DNA of 22,072 bases, taken from contig DATKQI010000101.1 in NCBI GenBank assembly GCA_035532755.1, forward strand, positions 1 through 22,072, written 5' to 3'. This document shows positions 14,306-21,912 of the stretch, piece by piece. This DNA comes from DATKQI01 sp035532755 (GTDB taxonomy: Bacteria > Pseudomonadota > Alphaproteobacteria > Acetobacterales > Acetobacteraceae). Made by a program: the position numbers and the translations under genes. The number at the start of each line of letters is the position of its first letter. The stretch's first letter is position 1. Under the pieces are notes generated by a model that did no database searches, had not been told where the DNA came from, and saw only the letters and a list, made by a program, of their open reading frames with translations.

Positions 14306-16333
14306 CTATTTCGTTGCGGTGGCCTCGGTTGCCAGGAAGGTGACCAATTCCGTGCCCTCCTCGACCATATCGTCGACGCCGTAGCGAAGTGTCTCGACGG
14401 TTCCATCCATCGGCGCCGAAAGTGTCAGCTCCATCTTCATCGCTTCGAGCACCACAAGGGGTGCCCCTTTCCTCACCATGTCCCCCGGCTTGACCAGCAC
14501 GCGGGACACCCGGGCCGGAATCGGGGCGGACAGCCGGCCATCGCCGACGACATCGCGGCGCGGTGGGGCGAGCGGGTTGATCGCCTGCACCACATGATTC
14601 TGCCCGTTGAGGATGACGACCACGTTTCCGTCGTGCCTGACCACCCGCAAGCGGTGCCGCACGCCGTTCAAGCGCACAGCCATGCCCGTGTCGTCTTCAA
14701 CCGCGCTCGCCTGCACTGGACCTGACGGCAGATCCAGCCGGAAACCGCCGCCGGCCTGCGGATGGGCGCGGAGCGTGATCGTGCTCTCTCCTCTTCGCAG
14801 CACCAGATCCTGATAGCCATCGCCATTCAGGCGCCAGGCATCCGCGAGATTCCAGGGGGACCAGGGATCTGCCGCATGCGCATCCTGCCCGCTATTCCGG
14901 GTGCGCCAATCCAGCAGCACGGCCAGGCTGGCGGCGGCCCAGATCAACGATTCGGCGGCTTCCGGCAGGGTGGCCACGACCGCGGGCAGCAAATCTGCCG
15001 TGTGCCGGGCGATGAAGCCCGTATCGAGTTCCGCATCTGCAAAGGCGGGATGCGTCGCGATGGCCCGGAGCAGCGCAAGGTTCGTCTGGACGCCGACGAC
15101 TTCATACTCGCCGAGTGCGGCGACAAGCCGACTTATCGCTGCGGGACGATCCGGCCCCCAGGCGATCAGCTTCGCAATCATCGGATCGTAATAGGGTGTG
15201 ATCTGTCCACCTTGCCGCACGCCGGTATCCACGCGCACGTGCGCATTTTCCCGCGGCTGCCGCAGATGGGACAGGGTGCCGATGGAGGGGAGAAAATCGC
15301 GCGACGGATCCTCCGCATAGACGCGGACCTCGATCGCGTGGCCTTGGATCGTGAGCTGATCCTGGGTGAGCGGGAGCCTTTCGCCCGCGGCAACGCGCAA
15401 TTGCCATTCAACGAGTTCCTGTCCGGTGATCATCTCGGTTACGGGATGTTCCACTTGCAGGCGGGTGTTCATCTCCATGAAGTAGAATGCATCGTCCTCC
15501 GCGATGAATTCCACAGTACCGGCCCCGACGTAGCCAACTGCTCGGGCTGCGGCGATGGCCGTCTCGCCCATGGCCTGGCGCCGCGCGGCACCCATGCCGG
15601 GCGCCGGCGCTTCCTCCACCACCTTCTGGTGCCGGCGCTGGATGGAGCAATCGCGTTCGAACAGGGAGACAACGTTGCCAAGCGAGTCGGCGAACACCTG
15701 GATTTCGATGTGCCTGGGACGCGTGAGATATTTTTCGATCAGGATATTTTCATCACCGAATGAAGCCAGAGCTTCGCGTTTCGCGCCATCGACCGCGGCT
15801 TCCAGATCGTCCTCTCCCTGGACAATCCGCATGCCCTTCCCGCCCCCGCCAGCGGACGCCTTGATCAGGACCGGATAGCCGATGCGCCTGGCCGCTGCCG
15901 CCAAAGTGGCGAAATCCTGTGCCGCAGCATGATATCCCGGGACGACCGGGACACCGGCACGCTCCATGATCGCCTTGGCCGCCGCCTTCGACCCCATGGA
16001 CCGGATGGCCGCCGGAGGTGGGCCGATGAACACGATCCCTGCTTCTGCGCAGGCCTCGGCGAAATTCGCATTTTCCGACAGAAAGCCGTATCCGGGATGA
16101 ATTGCGTCCGCCCCGGAGCACCGGGCGGCATCCAGAATCCTGTCAATGACGAGATAGCTTTCGCGCGCCGGCGCAGGGCCGATCGGCCATGCCTCATCGG
16201 CCAGTTCCACATGGCGTGCCTGTGCATCCACATCCGAAAAGACCGCGACGGTGGCGATGCCGAGACGCTGCGCGGTGGCCATGACGCGGCAGGCGATTTC
16301 GCCGCGGTTGGCAATCAGGATCTTGCGGAACAT
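14306..16333 (-). CDS. mccA: Methylcrotonyl-CoA carboxylase biotin-containing alpha subunit
   Basis: The subunit carboxylates its own biotin with ATP and bicarbonate for 3-methylcrotonyl-CoA carboxylation in leucine breakdown. The 675-residue product has a biotin-carboxylase domain (1-450: IANRGEIACRV at 7-17, ATP-loop KASAGGGGKGM at 158-168, ERDCSIQRRHQKVVEEAP at 226-243, EMNTRLQVEHPVTE at 287-300), a linking region, and a C-terminal biotinyl domain with EAMKM at about 630-634, Lys633 carrying biotin. Architecture also fits propionyl- or acetyl-CoA carboxylases; the neighbouring mccB and ivd decide the substrate. The ATG at 16333 has GGGGGAGAG upstream. It is the last gene of the minus-strand run, 60 bases after mccB, and no partner follows. 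Confidence 0.93.
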   Translation of the reverse strand: MFRKILIANRGEIACRVMATAQRLGIATVAVFSDVDAQARHVELADEAWPIGPAPARESYLVIDRILDAARCSGADAIHPGYGFLSENANFAEACAEAGIVFIGPPPAAIRSMGSKAAAKAIMERAGVPVVPGYHAAAQDFATLAAAARRIGYPVLIKASAGGGGKGMRIVQGEDDLEAAVDGAKREALASFGDENILIEKYLTRPRHIEIQVFADSLGNVVSLFERDCSIQRRHQKVVEEAPAPGMGAARRQAMGETAIAAARAVGYVGAGTVEFIAEDDAFYFMEMNTRLQVEHPVTEMITGQELVEWQLRVAAGERLPLTQDQLTIQGHAIEVRVYAEDPSRDFLPSIGTLSHLRQPRENAHVRVDTGVRQGGQITPYYDPMIAKLIAWGPDRPAAISRLVAALGEYEVVGVQTNLALLRAIATHPAFADAELDTGFIARHTADLLPAVVATLPEAAESLIWAAASLAVLLDWRTRNSGQDAHAADPWSPWNLADAWRLNGDGYQDLVLRRGESTITLRAHPQAGGGFRLDLPSGPVQASAVEDDTGMAVRLNGVRHRLRVVRHDGNVVVILNGQNHVVQAINPLAPPRRDVVGDGRLSAPIPARVSRVLVKPGDMVRKGAPLVVLEAMKMELTLSAPMDGTVETLRYGVDDMVEEGTELVTFLATEATATK

Positions 16334-16393
16334 GCAATCTTCTCTCCCCCCGCCTGAGACGCGCCTGTCACGCCGGATGCGCCCGGAGCCGCA

Positions 16394-18001
16394 TCACATC
16401 CGGAACAAGCCGAAGCGTGTGGCGGGAATGGGCGCATTGAAGCTTGCAGACAGGGCGAGGCCGAGAACGCGCCGCGTGTCTGCCGGATCGATCACGCCGT
16501 CATCCCACAGGCGGGCGCTGGCGTAATAGGGATGGCCCTGCGTCTCATACTGTTCCCGGATCGGGGCCTTGAACGCCTCCTCATCCTCGCGGGTCCAGGT
16601 TTCTCCGGTTTTCTCCAGATTGTCACGGCGCACCTGGGCGAGCACCGAGGCTGCTTGCTCGCCGCCCATCACGCCAATGCGGCTGTTCGGCCACATCCAG
16701 AGGAACCGCGGCGAGTAGGCCCGGCCGCACATGCCGTAATTTCCCGCACCGAAGCTGCCGCCGATGATCACCGTGAACTTCGGCACTGCTGCGGTGGCAA
16801 CGGCGGTGACCATCTTCGCGCCGTCTTTGGCGATTCCGCCCGCTTCGTATTTTCGACCGACCATGAATCCGGTGATATTTTGCAGGAATACGAGTGGAAT
16901 GCCGCGCTGAGCGCATAACTCGACGAAATGGGCGCCCTTCCGGGCACTTTCCGAAAACAATATGCCGTTATTGGCAACGAGGCCGACCGGATACCCCCAG
17001 ATATGGGCGAATCCGGTGACCAAGGTGGGGCCATAGAGGCGCTTGAACTCATTCATATCGCTGCCATCGACGATGCGGGCGATCACCTCCCGAACATCGA
17101 ACGGTTTGCGGCGATCCACCGGTACCACGCCATGAAGGTCCTGCGGGTCATGGCGCGGCGGTACCGGCGCACGCAGCACCGGCGTTGGCTGCTTGCGGGT
17201 ATTCAAGCTTGCCACGATGTTGCGGGCGATGCCGAGCGCGTGGGAATCGTTTTCCGCGCAATGATCCGTTACGCCCGAGATACGGCTGTGCATGTCTGCT
17301 CCGCCGAGTTCCTCCGCCGTGACCACCTCGCCTGTCGCAGCCTTCACCAGGGGCGGGCCGGCCAGGAAGATGGTGCCCTGATTGCGGACGATGATCGCCT
17401 CGTCCGACATCGCCGGCACGTAAGCACCTCCTGCGGTGCATGATCCCATCACGACGGCGATCTGGGCAATGCCGTCTGCCGACATGTTGGCCTGGTTATA
17501 GAAGATACGGCCGAAATGCTCGCGATCGGGGAACACTTCGTCCTGGTTCGGAAGATTTGCACCGCCGGAATCGACAAGATAGAGGCATGGCAGGCGATTT
17601 TGTGCCGCGATTTCCTGCGCGCGCAGATGCTTCTTCACCGTCATCGGGTAGTAGGTGCCACCTTTGACCGTTGCATCATTGGCAACGATCATGCACTCGC
17701 GGCCCGCGACCCGGCCTATCCCGGCAATGATGCCGGCAGAAGGGACCTCTCCACCGTACATTCCGTAGGCCGCAAGCTGCCCGATCTCAAGAAAAGGAGA
17801 AACAGGGTCGATGAGCGCGCGGATCCGATCGCGCGGCAGCAGTTTGCCGCGCGCGAGATGCCGCCGGCAGGCCGCCTCCCCGCCACCCTGCCGGATACGA
17901 TCCGCCGTTTGCCGCAGATCGACGACCAGGCGCTGCATCGCTTCAGCGTTGATGCGATAGTCATGGGATCGCGTATCGATGATTGTATCCAGAACCGGCA
18001 T
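16394..18001 (-). CDS. mccB: Methylcrotonyl-CoA carboxylase carboxyltransferase beta subunit
   Basis: The 535-residue crotonase-fold subunit moves the carboxyl group from biotin to 3-methylcrotonyl-CoA, yielding 3-methylglutaconyl-CoA. Two oxyanion-hole glycine clusters are visible: GSCTAGGAY at 186-194 in the N-terminal half and GGSFGAGNYGM at 414-424 in the C-terminal half. LVDSGGANLP at 142-151 and VFLQNITGFMVGRKYEAGGI at 371-390 are strongly typical of methylcrotonyl-CoA carboxylases rather than propionyl-CoA carboxylases. It sits between ivd (83 bases upstream) and mccA (60 bases downstream), all on the minus strand, forming an operon. The hydratase often found between the two subunit genes is absent. 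ATG at 18001; ribosome site weak. Confidence 0.95.
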   Translation of the reverse strand: MPVLDTIIDTRSHDYRINAEAMQRLVVDLRQTADRIRQGGGEAACRRHLARGKLLPRDRIRALIDPVSPFLEIGQLAAYGMYGGEVPSAGIIAGIGRVAGRECMIVANDATVKGGTYYPMTVKKHLRAQEIAAQNRLPCLYLVDSGGANLPNQDEVFPDREHFGRIFYNQANMSADGIAQIAVVMGSCTAGGAYVPAMSDEAIIVRNQGTIFLAGPPLVKAATGEVVTAEELGGADMHSRISGVTDHCAENDSHALGIARNIVASLNTRKQPTPVLRAPVPPRHDPQDLHGVVPVDRRKPFDVREVIARIVDGSDMNEFKRLYGPTLVTGFAHIWGYPVGLVANNGILFSESARKGAHFVELCAQRGIPLVFLQNITGFMVGRKYEAGGIAKDGAKMVTAVATAAVPKFTVIIGGSFGAGNYGMCGRAYSPRFLWMWPNSRIGVMGGEQAASVLAQVRRDNLEKTGETWTREDEEAFKAPIREQYETQGHPYYASARLWDDGVIDPADTRRVLGLALSASFNAPIPATRFGLFRM

Positions 18002-18084
18002 CGCGATTGTTCCGTCAGTTTCCAGCCGATGAGGCGGGGTGCGGCATTGTCACACCATACCCTGTCTTCGCCCCCTGTTTGTTT

Positions 18085-19254
18085 TCAGCCTGTTTCGTCA
18101 AACAATTCACGGCCGATCAACATGCGTCGGATCTCGCTGGTGCCGGCACCGATTTCGTACAGCTTCGCATCCCGAAGCAGCCGGCCGGTGGGATAGTCAT
18201 TGATATAGCCGTTGCCTCCGAGTGCCTGGATGGCTTCCAGCGCCATCCACGTTGCCTTCTCAGCGGCGAAAAGAATCGCACCGGCAGCATCCTTGCGTGT
18301 TGTCTGGCCACGATCGCAGGCTTTCGCCACGGCATAGACATAGGCTTTTGCCGCGTTCATGGTCGTGTGCATATCGGCGATCTTCGCCTGCATGATCTGA
18401 AAGGTGCCAATCGGCTGGCCGAACTGATGACGCTGGTGCATATAAGGCATCACCACATCCATGCAGGCCTGCATGATCCCTAGCGGCCCCGCCGCCAGCA
18501 CCGCACGCTCATAGTCCAGGCCGCTCATCAGGACTTTCACGCCTTGGCCTACGGTGCCGAGCACGTTCTCCTCGGGCACCTCGCAATCCTGGAACACCAG
18601 TTCACAGGTGTTCGAGCCGCGCATGCCGAGCTTATCCAGCTTCTGTGCGGTGGAGAAGCCCCGGAAGGCTTTTTCAATCACGAATGCAGTGATGCCCCGA
18701 GGGCCCGCATTCGGGTCCGTCTTGGCATAGACCACCAGGATATCAGCATCCGGCCCGTTGGTGACCCACATTTTCGTGCCGTTCAGCACGTAGCGATCGC
18801 CCCGCTTGTCCGCCCGCGTGCGCATGCCGACGACATCGGACCCGGCGCCTGGTTCCGACATCGCCAGTGCGCCGACGTGCGCGCCCGACACCAGAGCCGG
18901 CAGGTAGCGTGCCTTCTGGCCGTGAGTGCCGTTGCGATGGATCTGGTTGACGCAGAGATTGGAGTGTGCGCCATAGGACAAGCCAACAGAGGCCGAGGCG
19001 CGGCTGATTTCCTCCATCGCCACGACGTGTTCAAGGTATCCCATGGCGGATCCGCCATAGCCCTCATCCACCGTGATGCCGAGGAGGCCGAGCACGCCCA
19101 TCTTCGACCAGAGGTCGGCGGGGAAATCATTCGTCCGGTCGATATCTGCCGCGCGTGGGGCGATTTCATCAGCGGCAAATTTCTGGACTTGGGCACGCAG
19201 CATGTCCGCCGCCTCTCCCAAGTCGAAATCCAGCGTGCGCGCGATGTTGCTCAC
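18085..19254 (-). CDS. ivd: Isovaleryl-CoA dehydrogenase, GTG start
   Basis: This FAD enzyme oxidises isovaleryl-CoA to 3-methylcrotonyl-CoA, the second committed step of leucine catabolism, passing electrons to ETF. The 389-residue product has the acyl-CoA dehydrogenase layout: N-terminal helices, MSEPGAGSDVVGM FAD/substrate loop at 132-144, WVTNGPDADI at 163-172, and the C-terminal helical domain with EAIQALGGNGYINDYPTGRL and EIGAGTSEIRRMLIGREL. The catalytic base is Glu249 in LDYERAVLAAGPLG, the helix-G position used by isovaleryl-CoA dehydrogenase rather than the more common C-terminal Glu of short- and medium-chain enzymes. The start is GTG at 19254 with AGAGG about nine bases upstream; no ATG fits the conserved N-terminus. 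It is first in the operon, divergent from a TetR gene. Confidence 0.95.
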   Translation of the reverse strand: MSNIARTLDFDLGEAADMLRAQVQKFAADEIAPRAADIDRTNDFPADLWSKMGVLGLLGITVDEGYGGSAMGYLEHVVAMEEISRASASVGLSYGAHSNLCVNQIHRNGTHGQKARYLPALVSGAHVGALAMSEPGAGSDVVGMRTRADKRGDRYVLNGTKMWVTNGPDADILVVYAKTDPNAGPRGITAFVIEKAFRGFSTAQKLDKLGMRGSNTCELVFQDCEVPEENVLGTVGQGVKVLMSGLDYERAVLAAGPLGIMQACMDVVMPYMHQRHQFGQPIGTFQIMQAKIADMHTTMNAAKAYVYAVAKACDRGQTTRKDAAGAILFAAEKATWMALEAIQALGGNGYINDYPTGRLLRDAKLYEIGAGTSEIRRMLIGRELFDETG

Positions 19255-19283
19255 AACGGAATTCCTCTCTTTTGCCCGGCAGC

Positions 19284-19305
19284 CACCATCATAAGGTAGA
19301 TGGTG
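19284..19305. repeat. Perfect inverted repeat in the ivd leader
   Basis: CACCATC-N8-GATGGTG is a perfect seven-base inverted repeat, 30-51 bases upstream of the ivd start and downstream of its likely promoter. It could be an operator for a dimeric repressor or a small leader hairpin. No regulator is assigned. Confidence 0.5.
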
Positions 19306-19307
19306 CT

Positions 19308-19337
19308 CGTATGTTCATCCCCGTATACGGTCATACG
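19308..19337. promoter_or_regulatory. CGTAT-type inverted repeats over the ivd promoter (candidate TetR operator)
   Basis: CGTATG (19308-19313) and CATACG (19332-19337) are inverted, with the palindrome CGTATACG (19322-19329) between them, giving four CGTAT half-sites in 30 bases. They overlap the predicted -10 box and start region of ivd. TetR-family operators are commonly such palindromes in the divergent gap. Binding itself is inferred. Confidence 0.5.
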
Positions 19338-19358
19338 TTCGTTTCCCATTGACGGCAA
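19330..19358 (-). promoter_or_regulatory. Candidate sigma-70 promoter for ivd-mccB-mccA
   Basis: On the minus strand TTGCCG (19358-19353) and TATGAC (19335-19330) are separated by 17 bases and match four of six -35 and four of six -10 consensus positions. The -10 box overlaps the CATACG half-site, and the transcript would begin about 70 bases before the GTG of ivd. Confidence 0.4.
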
Positions 19359-19378
19359 GCTTCCTTTTCGTCGAAAAT
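19349..19378 (+). promoter_or_regulatory. Candidate promoter for the TetR gene
   Basis: TTGACG (19349-19354), an 18-base spacer and GAAAAT (19373-19378) precede the TetR ATG by about 28 bases. Its -35 box shares bases with the -35 box of the opposing ivd promoter, so both promoters probably compete or are controlled together. Confidence 0.4.
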
Positions 19379-19406
19379 TCTTGACGGGCAATCCAAGAGA
19401 GACAGC

Positions 19407-20006
19407 ATGACGCGCGTTGCCGGTTCACATGGCCCGACGACAGCTGCCGCGATCCGCCGCGCAGGGTTACAGCTGATCTATGCGCACGGATTCGAAGCCA
19501 TGAGCTTGCGTGCGCTTGCGGCCGCTGTCGGGCTTCGGCAGGCTTCGCTATACAACCACATCAAGACAAAGCAGGATCTGCTGTTCGGCTTGATCCATGA
19601 TCATATGAGGACGCTGCTTGCCCAGACTGACGCAGCACTTGCCGCTGTCGGCAGCGACGCAATCGCAAAGCTACGCGCTTTCGTTGCTCACCATCTTCTG
19701 TACCATATGGAAAAGAAGCAACTGGTATTTATCGCGAATTTCGAACTCCGGTCACTTGACTTAGAGAACTATCGAACAATTGTTTCCCTGCGGCGCATCT
19801 ACGAAGAACGGTTGATCTACTTGCTCGACAGCGGCGTTGCAGCTGGTGCGTTTATCATTCCGGACACAAGAGTAGCAGCCTATGCCATTCTCGCCATGCT
19901 GACGGGCGCCTGCACCTGGTACAAGCCGGATGGACGGCTATCAAAAACCAAGGTGGTGGAATTGCATACGGCTCTCGTGATGCGAGGGTGCGCAGGCACA
20001 AGTTGA
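19407..20006 (+). CDS. TetR/AcrR-family transcriptional regulator
   Basis: The 199-residue protein has an N-terminal helix-turn-helix at about 13-60, with SLRALAAAVGLRQASLYNHI as the recognition segment followed by KTKQDLLFGLIHDH. The C-terminal ligand-binding region (about 65-190) is all helical and resembles KstR2-type TetR regulators that sense acyl-CoA thioesters; this is a family inference. It is divergent from ivd, and the gap carries operator-like repeats, so a role as repressor of leucine/isovalerate catabolism and of itself is likely. TetR-type LiuQ regulators of this pathway are known in other proteobacteria, but orthology is not shown. The ATG follows AGAGAG. Its GC content is visibly lower than in the window's first half. 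Confidence 0.88.
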   Translation: MTRVAGSHGPTTAAAIRRAGLQLIYAHGFEAMSLRALAAAVGLRQASLYNHIKTKQDLLFGLIHDHMRTLLAQTDAALAAVGSDAIAKLRAFVAHHLLYHMEKKQLVFIANFELRSLDLENYRTIVSLRRIYEERLIYLLDSGVAAGAFIIPDTRVAAYAILAMLTGACTWYKPDGRLSKTKVVELHTALVMRGCAGTS

Positions 20007-20051
20007 GGCGCCAACCTCGATGGTGTCAGCCGGACGTATCGCATCAGGCCG

Positions 20052-20097
20052 ATCACCGCGCCAGCATAATCTATTTGCAGGTTGCCAGCGCGGTGAT
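20052..20097. repeat. 10-base perfect inverted repeat between convergent genes
   Basis: ATCACCGCGC (20052-20061) and GCGCGGTGAT (20088-20097) are exact inverted copies around a 26-base loop. It sits between the 3' ends of the TetR and transporter genes. No T-run follows on either strand, so a classical terminator is not supported; a transcript-stabilising stem or a scar of an element are possible. Confidence 0.5.
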
Positions 20098-20106
20098 GCC
20101 TGTGAT

Positions 20107-20125
20107 GAAGCTCGTTATGAGCTTC
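20107..20125. terminator. Short hairpin between convergent genes, possible bidirectional terminator
   Basis: GAAGCTC-GTTAT-GAGCTTC is a perfect seven-base stem with a five-base loop, halfway between the two convergent stops. It lacks a following T-tract, so termination strength is doubtful. Confidence 0.35.
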
Positions 20126-20183
20126 CTGGTCATTTCGAAAACAATGGACCTTGCTTCACTGTTCTCTCCCTGGCCCCTGGCAC

Positions 20184-21644
20184 TCAGTCCGCATGGGCGC
20201 CTCCAAGCGCCCTGTCGGTGCCGGCTCGCACTTCGGCCTCGCGCATCTCCTCAAGCGTCGGGGCCTTGCACTTCGTTGCGATGATGAGAGAGGCGAGCGC
20301 CGCGATGATGGCGCCGAAGAAGAAGCCACGCACCCAGTCTGGATGACTCTGGCCCCAAAGTGCGCCCGTCATGATCCAAGTCGCAACGCCGCCTGCAAAG
20401 CTTCCGCCGAGAGCCTTCCAGGCATAGATCGAGCCATAGTTCACCGCGTTGTTGGTTTCTCCATAATAATCTGCCACGAGTGCCGCGGTCATCGGGAAAT
20501 TGGCGCCCGAGAGGCCACCCGATGTGATCGCGGCGATGACAAATAGCGGTGCGTTGTGGGTGAGCCCTGCATATAGCGTAAGAAGTTGGAAAATCGTATT
20601 GAGGGCATAGGCATAGGCCATTGTCCGCCGTCGGCCGATATATTCGGAGATGAGGCCATAGATGGGACGGAACAATCCGTCGCAGAGGGCGAATCCTGCT
20701 GCGCCCGCGACGATCGCGACGCTGCCGAGCTTCATTGCTTGCGCAAACGGATAATAGAAGGCGACGCCAAAGAGTGAGGAGCCTATGAAGAGCGCATACT
20801 GGATGCCGATCCACATAGCCTGGGGTGTCGCCCACATCTCACGCAGTGTGTAGTGCTTGAGCGCCGGTGGATTACTGAGAAGGTCACGTGCGGTGCGCTT
20901 GTTCTTTGCCCAATTGAGCGGGTCGACCTCGGCCGGCCACCAATTCTTTGGTGGATCCTTCATGAACCAACCACCGATTGCGATTCCGACCGTCATGATG
21001 ATGCCCTGCATCCAGATATAGCTGACCGTCTGCGCGGCTGTCATGTTGGTAGCACCTGAGCCCGTCGCGGTCGCGCCGATGCCGATGATGAAAGGCACCG
21101 CGCCATAGGCCCAACCGCCATTGACGAAGCCCGTTCGCCACCCCTTCCGATCCGGATACCATTTGGCGACGATGTTGATCGCACTCGAATAGATCATTCC
21201 CGAGCCGATGCCGCCTAGCATCGCGTAGGAAAGATAAGCACCCCAGATCGACGAAGTTTCCGCGAGCCAGCCATAAGCAGCCACGCCGCAGATGACACCG
21301 CCACTGATTACTGCCCAACGTACTGACAACACGCCCTTGTTCCGCAGAATGCCAGTACCGATCTGGACGAAGGATTCGAACAGGACATAGATGGAGAAAA
21401 GCCAGAAGACCGGCGCATCTCCCCAATGATGGGCGGCCTGCAGAGAACCGGAGAGTGCCCCCCACGTATATTCGAGCAGACCGGCCAGGCACATCACAAA
21501 CCAGGCCGCAACGATAACGACCCAGCGGGGATAGCCAAGAATAGCATCAGGCGTCTCCCCTACCCGAAACACTCGACCGGTCGTATTGACGATTTCCCGA
21601 TAGCCCGAGCTTTGCGGAGCTATCCCGTACCCTGTGTCAGACAT
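20184..21644 (-). CDS. OFA-family MFS transporter (oxalate/formate antiporter type)
   Basis: A 486-residue inner-membrane protein with about 12 hydrophobic helices. The N-terminal YPRWVVIVAAWFVMCLAGLL first helix, the GLLEYTWGALSG segment, GGIGSGMIYSSAINIVAKWYPDRKG at 144-168 and GLFRPIYGLISEYIGRRR at 323-340 are OFA-family features. Arg326 and Lys410 (YGSIYAWKALGG) sit where the carboxylate-binding Arg272 and Lys355 of OxlT are expected, but an alignment is needed. The likely cargo is a small carboxylate such as oxalate or formate. Two candidate starts exist: GTG at 21659 and ATG at 21644; GAGG upstream favours the ATG. It lies downstream of a SucD-like gene on the same strand. GC content is lower than in the housekeeping region. 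Confidence 0.87.
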   Translation of the reverse strand: MSDTGYGIAPQSSGYREIVNTTGRVFRVGETPDAILGYPRWVVIVAAWFVMCLAGLLEYTWGALSGSLQAAHHWGDAPVFWLFSIYVLFESFVQIGTGILRNKGVLSVRWAVISGGVICGVAAYGWLAETSSIWGAYLSYAMLGGIGSGMIYSSAINIVAKWYPDRKGWRTGFVNGGWAYGAVPFIIGIGATATGSGATNMTAAQTVSYIWMQGIIMTVGIAIGGWFMKDPPKNWWPAEVDPLNWAKNKRTARDLLSNPPALKHYTLREMWATPQAMWIGIQYALFIGSSLFGVAFYYPFAQAMKLGSVAIVAGAAGFALCDGLFRPIYGLISEYIGRRRTMAYAYALNTIFQLLTLYAGLTHNAPLFVIAAITSGGLSGANFPMTAALVADYYGETNNAVNYGSIYAWKALGGSFAGGVATWIMTGALWGQSHPDWVRGFFFGAIIAALASLIIATKCKAPTLEEMREAEVRAGTDRALGGAHAD

Positions 21645-21694
21645 TTCACGTTTCCTCACTTCCGATTACGTGGAATATTTTTGGTTTGCTGACT

Positions 21695-21712
21695 TGCCCT
21701 CTTGGCAGGGCA
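21695..21712. repeat. Perfect inverted repeat upstream of the transporter (possible operator)
   Basis: TGCCCT-CTTGGC-AGGGCA is a perfect 6+6 inverted repeat, 51-68 bases before the transporter ATG. Position and symmetry suit a repressor site or a leader hairpin. Confidence 0.45.
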
Positions 21713-21786
21713 TGTTCTCTGATAGATTAACAATCTTACGGTTACGCTCGTATTTGTGCTCTCCTTTGGTTGCCTGATGAATTTTC

Positions 21787-21817
21787 CCCGTCATCTTCAC
21801 CGATAGGTGCAGACGGG
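21787..21817. repeat. Two-part nested hairpin (possible structured leader RNA)
   Basis: CCCGTC (21787-21792) pairs with GACGGG (21812-21817). Inside it CACC (21798-21801) pairs with GGTG (21806-21809) around a GATA loop, leaving an asymmetric internal loop of five and two bases. No known riboswitch is recognised. Confidence 0.4.
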
Positions 21818-21865
21818 CAACCGATCGACAAGTCGTTTCTTAATCGATTCCGATGGGAAAGATCG

Positions 21866-21891
21866 TGCGCAACCCTCGCTTCTGTTGCGCA
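21866..21891 (-). terminator. Possible terminator after the SucD-like gene
   Basis: TGCGCAAC and GTTGCGCA form a perfect eight-base stem with a ten-base loop, 22-47 bases past the stop at 21913. On the minus strand CGATCTTTCCC follows, only a weak T-run, so it may be an imperfect or Rho-assisted terminator. Confidence 0.4.
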
Positions 21892-21912
21892 GTAAGAGAG
21901 TAGATTTCTCGT

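Larger units (their letters stand above)
21645..21912. other. Repeat-rich intergenic region before the transporter
   Basis: These 268 bases separate the sucD-like stop from the transporter start, both on the minus strand. They are AT-richer than the genome average and hold at least three inverted repeats, listed separately. I see no coding frame with a ribosome site and no tRNA. Weak promoter-like hexamers exist but none is convincing. Confidence 0.55.

Noticed and set aside
20071..20133. A 20-residue hydrophobic minus-strand frame just after the transporter, reminiscent of small transporter subunits or lipoprotein leaders
   Set aside because: No ribosome site near the ATG, too short for the known OFA small subunit, and it overlaps the inverted repeats. 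More likely chance or a scar.
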